Assembly: GCA_013215165.1 (NCBI GenBank)
Contig: JABSRG010000020.1
Coordinates: 1 to 50,097, forward strand
DNA: 50,097 nt
Source: Opitutales bacterium
GTDB taxonomy: Bacteria > Verrucomicrobiota > Verrucomicrobiia > Opitutales > JABSRG01
Direction of reading: 5' to 3'
Both the position numbers and the translations under genes were made by a program. Below, in pieces: positions 34,033 through 44,398 of this stretch. The notes under the pieces were generated by a model that saw only the letters and a list, made by a program, of their open reading frames with translations, did no database searches and was not told where the DNA came from. The stretch's first letter is position 1, and each line of letters starts with the position of its first letter.

Positions 34033-35028
34033 CTATTGCCCAATCTCCGCTGAGGAGTCCTGTTCGAGAAAGGCCTCTATGTTTTCGGCCCCGATTTCAA
34101 GGGCTATCACCACATCAGTGAAATTTCCATCACCCCCACCATACATGTCCTCGAACCCGACTAGAAGAGCATCATCGCCGACAACGCCGTGTACCACCAT
34201 GTGGTTCTTTTGATCGGGATTTAGTGATGGGTCCGATGTAAAAACCGGTGCATCCGGATTATTAACCCCGTCAGACACTAGAAAAAGATTAAGAGGTGTT
34301 CCTGATTGGAGATTCCCCAAATCCACGAAGTCTCCCGGTTTTAAAGGGGCTTCCTCAATACTTTCTAAGAAAGCATTCCGCTGGCTTGCGTTGGGAAAAA
34401 CGAGTTGCGGGTCCCCGTTTCCTATACCTTGGCCTGTCAGATTTATGCCTAAAGAGTTTCGGTATAGCCCAGCCTCTCCAACGAAATAGACCCTTACGTT
34501 ACCATCTTCAGATAGAATTAACTCGTCTGGAGAAATCGTGAGATTGTAGTCCGAAAGTGCTTCTTGGCTTTCTGTGCGCACGTACTCAAAAATCAATGGA
34601 AGTAGATCTGTTTCGAAGGCTTCGGCGCTAGCGTCATTTATTGAAGCAGTTACTTCTCCTGCAATCTCAAGACCATAAGGACGCGCATTGGACTGATACG
34701 GGATAAAGCGGCCATCTTCCGTCCATGTGCCCTTCCTATCGATCATGATTTTGTCCTCATCAGGTGATGCTAGTTTCGCCAAAGAGTTTTCTAGACTATC
34801 AATCTCAGATCTCAGTGCCTCATTTTGTAGTTTAAAGGATTCAATTTGACGCTTTAAGGCACTAACAGCTTCTAAGTCCTCTGGTAAGGCTGTGAGAAAG
34901 ACTGAGTCTGCAGATACGGATGATCCCGTGCTATCGCGTGATGTCCCGGAATAGTTTAGGAAATAAATGGCTGCCGAGGTGACAAGGATGGCAGATACTA
35001 TGAAGGGCAAAAGTATTTTTATTTTCAT
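34033..35028 (-). CDS. Membrane-anchored coiled-coil protein with DUF4114-like C-terminus
   Basis: 331 aa from ATG 35028 (MKIKILLPFIVSAILVTSAA), which gives a clean N-terminal membrane anchor or signal; the frame is open 27 codons further. A short coiled coil follows (about 50-85, ALKRQIESFKLQNEALRSEIDSL), then a beta-rich middle. The C-terminal about 80 residues carry the DUF4114 pattern: DGVNNPDAPVFTSDP, NHMVVHGVV, LLVGFEDMYGGGDGNFTDVVIAL. DUF4114 is found in extracytoplasmic, often calcium-binding bacterial proteins; acidic Asp/Gly residues here would suit that. Faces the periplasm. Role unknown. Confidence 0.7.
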   Translation of the reverse strand: MKIKILLPFIVSAILVTSAAIYFLNYSGTSRDSTGSSVSADSVFLTALPEDLEAVSALKRQIESFKLQNEALRSEIDSLENSLAKLASPDEDKIMIDRKGTWTEDGRFIPYQSNARPYGLEIAGEVTASINDASAEAFETDLLPLIFEYVRTESQEALSDYNLTISPDELILSEDGNVRVYFVGEAGLYRNSLGINLTGQGIGNGDPQLVFPNASQRNAFLESIEEAPLKPGDFVDLGNLQSGTPLNLFLVSDGVNNPDAPVFTSDPSLNPDQKNHMVVHGVVGDDALLVGFEDMYGGGDGNFTDVVIALEIGAENIEAFLEQDSSAEIGQ

Positions 35029-35220
35029 TGTCTGGCCATTAAGAATTCCTCCAGTTGGTAAAAGTTGCACAATGGCATCCGTGTCGTTGGGCTTATCTTT
35101 AGTTGCCAACTGTTGATATCACACCAATTGAGATAACACCGCAAATGCCTTATCTTAACGAGATCTTTCGTTCGAGCGCCGCTCCCCCAATTAAACGTGC
35201 AATTTTCACGCGGCTCAGGC

Positions 35221-35658
35221 TTAGCTAGGAGTCAAAACATATTTCAGCGTCTCAACAACCTGTTGTGGGCTTTCGGCCCAAGCTAATGCCAGGGAGTCCA
35301 CCTCTTTCAGCGGATGAATGATATCAGCGCTGTGTAAAGTGATGTAAGGCGTGTTTAACGCCGCGCAGTAGCCTGCATCAAAAGCAGCGTTCCATTGCTT
35401 ATATTTATCACCAAATCGCACGACGACGAGGTCTGCTTGATCGATTAATGTGCGTGTTCTTATCGCATTTACTTTGGCAGATTTGTGATCGCGCCAGTAA
35501 CCCTCGGATTCCGGACCGAGGTGGTCCCCGGCCGCGTCACTTGCTGCGTGGTCGGTGACAGGTGCTGTGAATTGGAGTTTCAAACCAGCAGCTTCGCATC
35601 CATCGATGATCTGTTGACGCCAATCGGTGTGGATTTCTCCTGAGAGATAAATGTTCAT
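35221..35658 (-). CDS. YtoQ family protein
   Basis: 145 aa. The beginning MNIYLSGEIHTDWRQQI, the central HLGPESEGYWRDHKSAKVNAIRTRT and DLVVVRFGDKYKQWNAAFDAGYCAAL match the YtoQ family, which has a nucleoside 2-deoxyribosyltransferase-like fold. Biochemical function is not established as far as I know. It lies 18 bp after pckG on the same strand and may be cotranscribed. The 192 bp downstream to the DUF4114 gene are empty. Confidence 0.85.
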   Translation of the reverse strand: MNIYLSGEIHTDWRQQIIDGCEAAGLKLQFTAPVTDHAASDAAGDHLGPESEGYWRDHKSAKVNAIRTRTLIDQADLVVVRFGDKYKQWNAAFDAGYCAALNTPYITLHSADIIHPLKEVDSLALAWAESPQQVVETLKYVLTPS

Positions 35659-35676
35659 TGCGTTTTCTTTGATATA

Positions 35677-37488
35677 TCACAGGCGACAAATGAGTAACTC
35701 GCGCTCGAAAATCATCTCTTTAGGCAAGCGATCGAAGAGGTGCAAAAAGAGTTCTTCATGCGACATGGTCTGCATCTTGAGGCGGTGGTGATCGAAATCC
35801 ATGAGTACATCCCATTCTGCTTCCGAGTAATCCAAACCGCGCCAATCAATATCAGTGTAACGAGGAATCCAGCCCAGAGCGCTTTCTTGGGCTCCGGCAC
35901 GCCCGTTGGAACGCTCGACGCACCACTTTAAAACGCGCATGTTATCTCCAAAACCAGGCCACATGAATTTACCATGTTCATCTTTACGGAACCAGTTCAC
36001 ATGGAAGACGCGCGGGGGTGTTTGCACCAGTTTCCCAAACTTAATGTAGTGGCGAAAATAATCACCCATGTGATAGCCGATAAAGGGCAGCATCGCCATG
36101 GGGTCACGGCGTAATTCGCCCTGTGTGCCCTCTGCTGCAGCGGTGCGCTCCGACCCCATGGTCGCTCCGAGGTATACCCCGTGCGTGTAATTAAATGCCT
36201 GGTAAACCAGCGGTACATCACTCATGCGCCGCCCTCCATAAATGAAGGCCTTTACCGGGACTCCGGCAGGATTTTCCCAATCAGGATCAATCACGGGGCA
36301 ATTCGCCGCGGGTGCAGTAAATCGGCTATTGGGGTGCGCCGCCACTGAATCTGAGTCAGGAGTCCAATCATTACCTAGCCAATCAGTCAAATGGGCGGGA
36401 GTCTCCTTTGTCATACCCTCCCACCAAATATCACCATCATCCGTCAGTGCTACATTGGTGAAGATCGTATCCTGGCGACAGCTATCCATCGCGTTGGGGT
36501 TGGTATCGTAGGATGTCCCAGGAGCTACACCGAAGAATCCAGCTTCGGGGTTGATGGCACGGAGCTCCCCATTCTCGTCAGGTTTAATCCAAGCAATATC
36601 ATCACCCACACAGGTCACCTTCCAGCCATCCATCTCTTTAGGGGGAATCAGCATAGCGAAATTCGTCTTTCCACAGGCGCTCGGGAAAGCCGCAGTGACG
36701 TAGGTTTTATTTCCAGCCGGATCTTCTACACCCAAAATCAGCATGTGTTCAGCGAGCCAGCCTTGGTCACGTGCCATCACTGAAGCAACGCGCAACGCGA
36801 GGCACTTCTTTCCCAAAAGCGCATTGCCCCCATAACCGCTACCGAAGGACACAATGGATCGCTCCTCAGGGAAGTGAACGATATGCGTATCCTCTGGATT
36901 GCATGGCCACACAGGTCCCTCTTCACCTGGCGCGAGCGGGTGCCCTACACTATGTAGACACGGGACAAAAAAGCCCTTGGGGTCCAGCGCATCCAAAACG
37001 GGCTGACCAATCCGCGCCATGATCCGCATATTCACCACCACATAGGGTGAATCTGAAATCTCCACGCCGATTTGTGCCAGCGGCGATCCTATCGGCCCCA
37101 TACAAAACGGGATGACGTACATCGTCCGACCACGCATGCAGCCTTTAAATAGTTTTTTGAGGTAGCGTCGCATTTTCGTTGGCTCTTCCCAATTGTTTGT
37201 TGGGCCGGCGCCATCGCGATCCTGGCTACAGATAAATGTGCGTTTCTCAACACGCGCGACATCCCTGGGATCCGACCGGAAGAGATAGCTATTGGGACGC
37301 TTTGATTCGTTGAGCTTTATACACATCCCCCGATCGATCATCATTGCGAACAATTCGTTGGCCTCCTCTTGGCTGCCATCACACCAGAAGACTTGGTCTG
37401 GCTCGCACATCGCGACCATCTTTTCCACCCATTTGACGAGGGCTGCATTATCAGTTTGAGCTTTCTTGGTTACGACCGGATCTGTCAT
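35677..37488 (-). CDS. pckG: Phosphoenolpyruvate carboxykinase (GTP)
   Basis: 603 aa from ATG 37488 ([14 protein letters not shown]); the frame is open to 37599 but that part is upstream DNA. GTP-type PEPCK converts oxaloacetate to PEP for gluconeogenesis. Motifs: [23 protein letters not shown] cut short here as [31 protein letters not shown]-loop [13 protein letters not shown] (about residues 276-288) with the reactive Cys, the metal site [11 protein letters not shown], and the GTP-specific NPNAMDSC region. All active-site parts are intact. It is divergent from the giant PEPCK-like gene at 37666, with 177 bp of shared upstream DNA. Confidence 0.96.
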   Translation of the reverse strand: MTDPVVTKKAQTDNAALVKWVEKMVAMCEPDQVFWCDGSQEEANELFAMMIDRGMCIKLNESKRPNSYLFRSDPRDVARVEKRTFICSQDRDGAGPTNNWEEPTKMRRYLKKLFKGCMRGRTMYVIPFCMGPIGSPLAQIGVEISDSPYVVVNMRIMARIGQPVLDALDPKGFFVPCLHSVGHPLAPGEEGPVWPCNPEDTHIVHFPEERSIVSFGSGYGGNALLGKKCLALRVASVMARDQGWLAEHMLILGVEDPAGNKTYVTAAFPSACGKTNFAMLIPPKEMDGWKVTCVGDDIAWIKPDENGELRAINPEAGFFGVAPGTSYDTNPNAMDSCRQDTIFTNVALTDDGDIWWEGMTKETPAHLTDWLGNDWTPDSDSVAAHPNSRFTAPAANCPVIDPDWENPAGVPVKAFIYGGRRMSDVPLVYQAFNYTHGVYLGATMGSERTAAAEGTQGELRRDPMAMLPFIGYHMGDYFRHYIKFGKLVQTPPRVFHVNWFRKDEHGKFMWPGFGDNMRVLKWCVERSNGRAGAQESALGWIPRYTDIDWRGLDYSEAEWDVLMDFDHHRLKMQTMSHEELFLHLFDRLPKEMIFERELLICRL

Positions 37489-37665
37489 GGTTGGGATAAT
37501 ACTTTTGGATTTGATGAATTGGGATAACAAACACTGAGTGGGGCGAGTTTTTCCCGCACCATTTTGTTCATACAATTGTAACAACGGGTCTAACCTCAAC
37601 CACTTGACCCCGGCAAGCCTCCTGCTTTGCTCAGCAGAATAAGTTCTCTCTTTAAAATTCTTTCT
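37489..37665. promoter_or_regulatory. Shared 177-bp upstream region of pckG and the giant PEPCK-like gene
   Basis: The two genes are transcribed away from each other from this gap, so both promoters must lie here. A short inverted repeat (ACAATTGT, 37574-37581, perfect 8-bp palindrome) sits near the middle and could be an operator. No -35/-10 pair stands out clearly. Confidence 0.35.
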
Positions 37666-40600
37666 ATGAACACTGTGACCAAATTCGGCATCGATCCATC
37701 TTCACCTCGTGGATACGCCGCGCTTCCCGAAATAAAAGACTACACCAACCTCAAGCTCGAGGCTCTAGGTCTGCGAGAAAGTAGGGCCGAAGATACTGGC
37801 TTCACACGGATGACACGTCCACTTCTCCAAAGTTTTCGAGAGCACAAACATCTCCTTTCAAATCACCTCAACCCCGTAGACCAACGCATCCAAACATTCA
37901 TTGATGGGTATTTCGCAGATGTGGGTGAAGGGCTTGATCTCAACCTCCCCCATCAAACCGTCATTTTGGATCAACACGGTGTGGCGCGTGTACTGTCTCT
38001 TCCGGAGGACGGGGATCTGTTTGAATCGCCTATCATATCTAGTTACCGCATTCACCAAGGTGTATTACACAATCCAGTAAATGACCGGCGCACTACAAAA
38101 GGTGTTTTCCATGTGTCTGAAGGCGGCCTACCCATACCTGACGACAAACTTGCAGTTCCCAAAAATGCCGCTGCTCACATCCTAGCGCGCGCACTCAAGC
38201 CACCGCGGGAAATCGCAACTCTGCCCTATCAATCAGGAAAAGAAGATGCGCCGCCGGTTTGGGTTTCATTATTACTCCGCCCTATTGTGTGCCCCGAGGT
38301 GCCTGGATTTTGCTCCCAAAAACGTATGGAGGTGCGCTTCTTCGCTCCGGGCAACCTCGTTTCGAATCTCGATTTCGTCGAGTCAATCTTTGGTAACGGA
38401 GGCGACCCCAATAATGCCATCAACGATTCTGGGCTAGACCCGGAGACTTGGACCGGCACGACCGGATGCGTCATCCTCGCTCCACATTTGGTGGGGATGA
38501 AGAAAAAAGAGATTGGCCTACCCCACATCGACAATGCAACCGACCTGCAAAAAAAACATGGCATGTGCTGGGAGTCGGAGGATGAGCTTTATAACAACGG
38601 AGGCGCTTTTAAAATGACCTTCCGGACAGCGGAGGGTGTCGTGGTCACCGTAATCGCAGATAATTACTTCGGCTACTGCAAGAAAGAGGTCAAAACTCAG
38701 ATCAGCTTTTCAGCAAACTTGACTGGTCTAGCCGAAGAGGAGCACGCAGGTGGAGCGCTTATTTACTCAGCCTATGACCTGGGCGAAAGCTTTGAATTTG
38801 GAGATTATTTTGATGCCGCAACGCATTCTTTCGAAGAAGTTGCTGCACAATATACCGATTTCATTGACCTCAAGCCCGAAGGCTACGGAGTCGATCGACG
38901 GTATTCCGACATCTTGTATGTGCCCGAAGACGTTCAAATCTCACTGATTGAGCAGAGCGTTACCTGGCAGAAAGATGGTATCAGCCAGGCGCTGCGGCTA
39001 GTGCCAAACACGACTTACGTTCTGCCATCTGGATACAAAGTTGAGATGATCAAACCTGCCGAAGGTCGCCGATGGCGCCTGCGAGGCACCGTTTCAGAAG
39101 GATTGTTTTGCCACAAACCATGCACCGTCTCGGGTGGTGGCAAATCCGAGATCTCAAAATCGATCTCAGACGCCATTCTTTCAGGGCCAGTCTATGTAAA
39201 AGACTACCATGCAGATTTTGCGATGCTGGCCGAGATCTTCGGACGCGACTATAGCGATCATTGCCGGGATTCAGCTTTGAATCATAAAGGCAAGCGCCCC
39301 TTCCTTGGCAATGCGCGTTCGCTGGGATCGGTGATCAAGCTCCTCACACCTTCACCAGAATTTACAGACAACTACAATACTTGGATTGAAAGCATTCCGC
39401 AGCACATCAAAGACCTCGCTTTCGTCATCAAACGTATTTATCGCGAAGACTGGGGCGAAAATTGGGCTGAACGTTTCAGTGTGGATGCCATCGATGGGCG
39501 CATGGGTAACGAACTGCGTTACAAAGGTAACAAAATGCTGACGCAGTATCTCCGTGTCGGATACAGGGCTGATGGCACATGGCGGACATTCAGCCTGCGT
39601 AAGGATTTTCTCCCCGCGACGAAGATATCCCAAGAGGACGACATCAGTGCATCCATCGTGGTTCCCTCTCGGTATATTCCTGGCTATTCACACCCCGAAA
39701 ATCATCCGAGTGTTAAAGTCATTACAAATTGCGAACACCGTTTCTTCCAGCGCCCCGACGAAGCGATTCACCGCGGGTATGACAAGCAAACCGAGGCTGA
39801 TATGGCAGCCGATGGAAATTTCCTTTCCAACTATCAGCCGCTCATCAAAGAAGACGCCATTAAACAAATCGAAGATCCGATACGCTTCGAGCAATACACA
39901 CCGGCTATGCAGGACAGTATCCGGGCCTTTGCGGACAATCCTGACCCACCCGATTATTTCTGCTCACCGGCCAACCCGCGTATCGTTGACGGAGTCCCCA
40001 CGAAGAATCCGCGCTACCTGCAGGTGCGCCCGGATATTTTAGACGATCGGACTCACTATCTCTCGACGCAGAGTACCCGACTCTATCGAAAGCTGAAGTC
40101 TACCGACCCTGTCATCAATCCCGTGAGTGCTGTGCTTACCGGAAGACGTAATAACCCTCCTGAGCCCGAAGCAGGTATCCGCTCTTTGGCGGTTTATAAC
40201 CCGATCCATTACATGGAGCTTCCCGAGCTTTTTATGGAATTTATCGCCTCGATAACGGGCAAATCTCCTTCAACGACCGGCGCCGGTTCGGAAGGAGCGC
40301 TCACCAAGGCACCCTTCAATGCTATGTGGCCGATTCATGACCTGAATTATTCGCTCTTGTCGTTTGTCACGACCCGCTATGACGGCTTCCTATCCTCTGC
40401 CGGCTATGTAGGCCCTAAGTATCGCGTAGATCATGATGTTAGCTTACTCGTTCCCGAACTTTGGAGCCGAATGCGCGCCCACGAACGCAATGCAAAATAT
40501 CTCAAACAAAATGGGTTTTTAGAAAAACTAAACGACTTTGAGCACAATGGAAAGACGGTCCTGGCCAGCCGTTTGGGCTACCGGATCACACCGAAATTTG

Positions 40601-41118
40601 TCCGTATGTTCTTTGGCCGAATTTTTAATAATCCAGCGGCGGTTTTCCCGGTAGATGTTCTGCGTCCTGAGCAACAGGATATAGAGGTGTTTGTCGATGG
40701 AGTGGACAATATCGCCGAAGCTCACAAGTGGGTGGCACAGCGCTACCTAGATGATGGATCTGTAAAAGCTGCCTGCACCCCGCTGAAAGCTTTACTCAAC
40801 ATTATGGCTACCGGCTCCTATGAAGGAAAGACGCTGACAGATCCCGAGATTCGTGATCTGTTTAAACCGGAAAATATCCTCAGTAGTGCGGAGTATAAGC
40901 AAGTATTGGAGAACCAACAAAATCGCGACCGAAAGGCAACTGCTCAGCGCCGGGCATACCTCGAAGCCTATCTAGATGCGAATGAAGTCTCTCCAAACAT
41001 CCAGCGAACTGATATCGAGGCGCGTCTAGTCCGCCTCAAAGAGCATCAAAGCTATGTTGAAAGCGCTGACTTTCTTTCAGACATACATGGGACCATTGGG
41101 TGTGATTTTCAGGGTTAA
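37666..41118 (+). CDS. Very large protein, probable pyrophosphate-type PEP carboxykinase family
   Basis: 1150 aa from ATG 37666. No signal peptide or membrane segment, so cytoplasmic. Size (about 130 kDa) and several stretches fit the PPi-dependent PEPCK family described from Propionibacterium and Entamoeba, which makes PEP from oxaloacetate, or the reverse, with pyrophosphate/phosphate instead of GTP. Visible features: [17 protein letters not shown] (about residues 490-506), resembling a phosphate-binding loop; [16 protein letters not shown]; and [18 protein letters not shown] (about 866-883) before [11 protein letters not shown] identify it from memory of size and pattern, not from an alignment, so an unrelated large family remains possible. 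The divergent position next to pckG supports a link to the PEP-oxaloacetate node. Confidence 0.5.
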   Translation: MNTVTKFGIDPSSPRGYAALPEIKDYTNLKLEALGLRESRAEDTGFTRMTRPLLQSFREHKHLLSNHLNPVDQRIQTFIDGYFADVGEGLDLNLPHQTVILDQHGVARVLSLPEDGDLFESPIISSYRIHQGVLHNPVNDRRTTKGVFHVSEGGLPIPDDKLAVPKNAAAHILARALKPPREIATLPYQSGKEDAPPVWVSLLLRPIVCPEVPGFCSQKRMEVRFFAPGNLVSNLDFVESIFGNGGDPNNAINDSGLDPETWTGTTGCVILAPHLVGMKKKEIGLPHIDNATDLQKKHGMCWESEDELYNNGGAFKMTFRTAEGVVVTVIADNYFGYCKKEVKTQISFSANLTGLAEEEHAGGALIYSAYDLGESFEFGDYFDAATHSFEEVAAQYTDFIDLKPEGYGVDRRYSDILYVPEDVQISLIEQSVTWQKDGISQALRLVPNTTYVLPSGYKVEMIKPAEGRRWRLRGTVSEGLFCHKPCTVSGGGKSEISKSISDAILSGPVYVKDYHADFAMLAEIFGRDYSDHCRDSALNHKGKRPFLGNARSLGSVIKLLTPSPEFTDNYNTWIESIPQHIKDLAFVIKRIYREDWGENWAERFSVDAIDGRMGNELRYKGNKMLTQYLRVGYRADGTWRTFSLRKDFLPATKISQEDDISASIVVPSRYIPGYSHPENHPSVKVITNCEHRFFQRPDEAIHRGYDKQTEADMAADGNFLSNYQPLIKEDAIKQIEDPIRFEQYTPAMQDSIRAFADNPDPPDYFCSPANPRIVDGVPTKNPRYLQVRPDILDDRTHYLSTQSTRLYRKLKSTDPVINPVSAVLTGRRNNPPEPEAGIRSLAVYNPIHYMELPELFMEFIASITGKSPSTTGAGSEGALTKAPFNAMWPIHDLNYSLLSFVTTRYDGFLSSAGYVGPKYRVDHDVSLLVPELWSRMRAHERNAKYLKQNGFLEKLNDFEHNGKTVLASRLGYRITPKFVRMFFGRIFNNPAAVFPVDVLRPEQQDIEVFVDGVDNIAEAHKWVAQRYLDDGSVKAACTPLKALLNIMATGSYEGKTLTDPEIRDLFKPENILSSAEYKQVLENQQNRDRKATAQRRAYLEAYLDANEVSPNIQRTDIEARLVRLKEHQSYVESADFLSDIHGTIGCDFQG

Positions 41119-41148
41119 TGCCCTTCGATTTAGCTTTTCCATCAATCG

Positions 41149-42180
41149 GTGACGCGAGCTATCCGTATCATCGGATCCGGTCTTGCCGGTATTCATTTAG
41201 CGTGGGCGCTTCATATGCGAGGCGTTCATTTCGAGCTGATAGGTCAAGACCGGGCCTATCCAGCGTGGCAGGCATCAGCAGGCATTATTAATCCAGTCAC
41301 TGGTAAGCGCGTGGTGAAGTCATGGAATATCGACGCGCTCTTGCCCTTTGCTCAGAAGAGATATGCCGAGGTCGGCCAAAAAATAGGTGTTCCATCACAC
41401 TATCATAACATTCCATTAAAACGCTTTTTCCGCCCGAATAGTGACGAAATCGAACGCCTCAACGACCGTCTGAGCGATCCGGATTATACTGCCTATTTGT
41501 CTTCAAAAAACTGCGATGAACTTGGTTTCAAGATCAACCAGGCTGCATGGGTTGATGTCTCAACATTTGTCGAAGAATCGCGCGCCTACTTTTTGGCAAA
41601 AGGGCTGTTTTTTGATGATTTCATGGAATATTTCAGCATTGAGAGATGGCAGGCGAAATCGGAGCGACTCGCCATCTTTTGCGAGGGGGCTCAAGGGACT
41701 GAGAATCCTTGGTTCCATTGGCTAGACTACCGTATCTCTCGCGGCGACGTCGTGGATTTTAAGACAAAAGCCAAGTTGCCTAGCTTGTTGATTAATAAGG
41801 AAAAATGGATGTTACCTCTGGGCCCAAATGTAGGACGCATGGGTTCGACATACACCTGGGATAATCTGCTTGCTCCGCCAGACTCGAGACGACCCGACGA
41901 ACTCTTCCAAAGTTTAAACAGCTCAATACCAGCTCTGAACGAGGCTGAAGTCACCACCCACAGAGTGGGCATTCGGCCAGGTACAAACGATTCGCGCCCC
42001 TACGTGGGCGAACACCCGAGACAACCTGGTATTTTTATCCTTAATGGCTTCGGTTCAAAAGGGGCATCCCAGAGTCCCTGGTGTGCTGAGGCATTAGTGA
42101 ACCACATGTTAGACTGGGCGGCGATACCACAGGATATCGATGTGCAGCGCCGTGTAAAATTTGCCAGAGGCCGTCTTTAG
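41149..42180 (+). CDS. FAD-dependent oxidoreductase (DAO family)
   Basis: 343 aa. The N-terminal dinucleotide-binding motif GSGLAGIHLAWAL (about residues 8-20) and ASAGIINPVTGKRVVKSW identify the D-amino acid oxidase / ThiO-like fold; the C-terminus has VGIRPGTNDSRPYVGEHP and IFILNGFGSKGASQSPWCAE, the FAD-closing region. Substrate is not apparent; relatives oxidise amines or amino acids, and some act in tRNA modification (MnmC C-terminal-like). The start is GTG 41149, 30 bp after the preceding gene; no ATG fits in frame. Confidence 0.8.
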   Translation: MTRAIRIIGSGLAGIHLAWALHMRGVHFELIGQDRAYPAWQASAGIINPVTGKRVVKSWNIDALLPFAQKRYAEVGQKIGVPSHYHNIPLKRFFRPNSDEIERLNDRLSDPDYTAYLSSKNCDELGFKINQAAWVDVSTFVEESRAYFLAKGLFFDDFMEYFSIERWQAKSERLAIFCEGAQGTENPWFHWLDYRISRGDVVDFKTKAKLPSLLINKEKWMLPLGPNVGRMGSTYTWDNLLAPPDSRRPDELFQSLNSSIPALNEAEVTTHRVGIRPGTNDSRPYVGEHPRQPGIFILNGFGSKGASQSPWCAEALVNHMLDWAAIPQDIDVQRRVKFARGRL

Positions 42181-42205
42181 ATCAATAGACCCATTATCTC
42201 GCTGA

Positions 42206-42670
42206 TCAGCCTTTGGCAGCATCCATGCCCCAGGTGTCCAGAAAGCTTTCGACCGTTGCCTTGAGGCCTGTCCCCACCTGTGCTTCCGAGCTTTCAGCTG
42301 CGCAGGCAATGTATTGGATTTGCTCCACAGCAAGCGCCGATTTTTCTCTCAGCAAAAGCCATTGTCGCAACGTCTCCAGGGCTTCACCCCAATCTTGAAG
42401 ACTGAATATCCCCTCCTCTGCGTTTTGTTTGATCAATGCCAATCCATCTTTCAATCGGCCATCGTCCCGATGCAATCTAAGCATCGTTTCAAAAATCCCA
42501 GAGAGAGCTTTAGGCGTCTTAATTCGGGCGACAAGTAAATCCAGCTTTGCCGCGGTGAGACGGGCTCGACCGCCGTCAGCCTCCATGCGCGAAAGAACTG
42601 TATGCCAGCGCTCAGGATTAATGCCCGTTTGGGCTGCAAATGCTTGTTCAAATTGAGCGACTAGGCTCAT
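42206..42670 (-). CDS. Small helical protein of unknown function
   Basis: 154 aa from ATG 42670, whose ATGA overlaps the stop codon of the M24 peptidase gene, so translation is coupled. The sequence is almost all alpha-helical, rich in Ala, Leu and Glu (FEQAFAAQTGINPERWHTVL, AKLDLLVARIKTPKALSG, ALETLRQWLLLREKSALA), without membrane segments, signal peptide or metal motif. I do not recognise a family. The coupling suggests a partner of the peptidase, which is inference only. Confidence 0.6.
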   Translation of the reverse strand: MSLVAQFEQAFAAQTGINPERWHTVLSRMEADGGRARLTAAKLDLLVARIKTPKALSGIFETMLRLHRDDGRLKDGLALIKQNAEEGIFSLQDWGEALETLRQWLLLREKSALAVEQIQYIACAAESSEAQVGTGLKATVESFLDTWGMDAAKG

Positions 42671-43815
42671 GCAATCTCCCATTTGTATGAATAATCGGAT
42701 AGCATTTCGCAGCCATCTTGTGTCACACGCACGACGTCCTCAATACGGCAACCGCCTAAGCCTGGATAATATAGACCTGGCTCAATGGTAACCACCATAC
42801 CTGCCTTGAGCGGACCGCCACCTGGAGAGACGCGCGGCCCCTCATGCACTTCGAGACCCAAGCCATGCCCTGTTCCGTGAAAGAACCCTTGATAGGTCCC
42901 ACCGACCTGCTTCGTTTCATAGCCTTTCTCGTCAAACACGCGCACAACTTCCTGGTGTATCGAATGGCCGTGGACACGCGCACGCACGGTAGCCAACGCG
43001 GCTTTCTGTGCTTTACGAACCGTTTTCACTAAACGTTTCTGTTCCTTGCTAGCCTTTCCTTTTAAATAAGTCCGCGTCATATCACCATGGTAACATGTCG
43101 CGGACACACGCGGGAAAATGTCCACAATTATGAGCTCATTGGCAAAAAGCGGCCCAGAGCCGCGCTCATGGGGATCACACGCCTGGTCACCCCCAGCAAC
43201 GATGGTATTCGAAGCTACGCCACCGTGGTCCAAGATCGCTTTGGCTATGGCTGTCTGGACTCGCTCAGAAGTCAGCACGTCACCTTCATAGACAAGGCGC
43301 CCCTTTTTGTCTGCTCGTGCACGTTTGAGCATCGACTCAAACAGTTTAAACCCAACCGAGCTCAAAGCATTACCAGCTTTAATGGCAGCGGCCTGTTCAT
43401 CGTTTTTGAGCAAGCGGTCTGGAAAAAAGGGAGCATCGTCAACTTCGATATGAATCCCCTGCTTCTCGATGCCCCGTGCCATTCCCAAAGGAAAATCTTG
43501 GGGCACACGATAAGTGCTGATGTTTTCCTTATTTGCGAGATATACAGCACAGTCAGCAGGTGTCGGTTTTTTGATACCCAAAGCGCTTTCGGTTTCTTTC
43601 CGAAGCTCCATCAAGTTCAGTATATCTGTGAACCCTGATTGTTTCTTAGCTCGCCCGATCTCCAATGGACTCAAGACCCCAATGCGCCTACGCCCGACTC
43701 CTATGGCTAAAAACGGATCAGGTGCGTGAAATTCACCAAAATAGAGGATGTCCGCATTGGTTTCCGGATTGGCATAAAGAAGGATAGCTGTTCTGCTTTT
43801 AGGCATTTCGGACAT
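42667..43815 (-). CDS. M24 family metallopeptidase (Xaa-Pro aminopeptidase-like)
   Basis: 382 aa from ATG 43815 (MSEMPKSRTAIL); a TTG at 43845 lies in the same frame. An N-terminal creatinase-like domain (about 1-150) is followed by the pita-bread catalytic domain with all five metal ligands: Asp in IIVDIFP, Asp in YHGDMTRTY, His in FFHGTGHGLGLEVHE, Glu in VTIEPGLYYP and Glu in CRIEDVVRV. Such enzymes cut dipeptides or the N-terminal residue before proline. It is divergent from the DUF192 lipoprotein gene and coupled to the small helical protein downstream. Confidence 0.88.
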   Translation of the reverse strand: MSEMPKSRTAILLYANPETNADILYFGEFHAPDPFLAIGVGRRRIGVLSPLEIGRAKKQSGFTDILNLMELRKETESALGIKKPTPADCAVYLANKENISTYRVPQDFPLGMARGIEKQGIHIEVDDAPFFPDRLLKNDEQAAAIKAGNALSSVGFKLFESMLKRARADKKGRLVYEGDVLTSERVQTAIAKAILDHGGVASNTIVAGGDQACDPHERGSGPLFANELIIVDIFPRVSATCYHGDMTRTYLKGKASKEQKRLVKTVRKAQKAALATVRARVHGHSIHQEVVRVFDEKGYETKQVGGTYQGFFHGTGHGLGLEVHEGPRVSPGGGPLKAGMVVTIEPGLYYPGLGGCRIEDVVRVTQDGCEMLSDYSYKWEIA

Positions 43816-43844
43816 GGTCTTCACTAAATCCAAGGGCTCAAACA

Positions 43845-44363
43845 ATGCACCCCTATTTTATCCTGATCAACAAGGTCGTTCTGTGTTTTTCGATTTTGGC
43901 ACTCGGTGCATGTCGCGAATCAGAAACTAGGGAACCCGCCACTGTCGATACATGGATTCAGACGGCGGTGGGCGATCAGCCAATTCTAATTCAGGCCGCA
44001 TTCACAGAATCTGAACGACAAAAAGGGCTCATGTATCGCCGGGAAATGGACAAGGATGCCGGCATGCTTTTTGTCTTTGAAACTCCCCAAGCGCGCGGGT
44101 TCTGGATGAAAAACACTTATATTCCGCTCGACATCGCCTACATGACGTCGGACGGGGTCATTCGAGAGATTTACCCCATGTATCCTCTAAACGAGAACTC
44201 GGTTCGTTCAGTCCGCGCAGATATATCTATCGCCCTCGAAATGAATCAGGGCTGGTTTGCCGAAAACGGGGTTGAGCTTGGCGACGCCCTCATGCTCGAA
44301 CCTGTGATTGACCTCATAGAGCGGAGGGGGTTATCCCCTTCTGGTTTTTCCATTAACCCATAA
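43845..44363 (+). CDS. DUF192-family lipoprotein
   Basis: 172 aa. A lipoprotein signal (KVVLCFSILALGACRE, lipobox LGAC, Cys at about 23) precedes the DUF192 domain: QAAFTESERQKGLMYRREMDKDAGMLFVFE, FWMKNTYIPLDIAYMTSDGVI and IALEMNQGWFAENGVELGD. DUF192 is common in bacteria and archaea; the function is unclear, and it is exported in many cases, as here. Divergent from the M24 peptidase gene. The 3' end of the frame contains an intrinsic terminator. Confidence 0.88.
   Translation: MHPYFILINKVVLCFSILALGACRESETREPATVDTWIQTAVGDQPILIQAAFTESERQKGLMYRREMDKDAGMLFVFETPQARGFWMKNTYIPLDIAYMTSDGVIREIYPMYPLNENSVRSVRADISIALEMNQGWFAENGVELGDALMLEPVIDLIERRGLSPSGFSINP
44323..44349 (+). terminator. Intrinsic terminator overlapping the end of the DUF192 gene
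   Basis: GGAGGGGG (44323-44330) pairs with CCCCTTCT (44335-44342) around TTAT, with two G-T pairs, followed two bases later by TTTTT (44345-44349). The stem lies within the last coding codons of the lipoprotein gene, before its stop codon at 44361-44363. If real, it separates this gene from rmlA, although transcripts ending here would lack the last codons. Confidence 0.4.
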
Positions 44364-44398
44364 AAAGCAACCGTTCCAACCCACTCCAGTCAAACTAC

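Noticed and set aside
43087-43638. 183-codon plus-strand frame
   Set aside because: Antisense to the M24 peptidase, whose metal ligands confirm the minus strand as coding.
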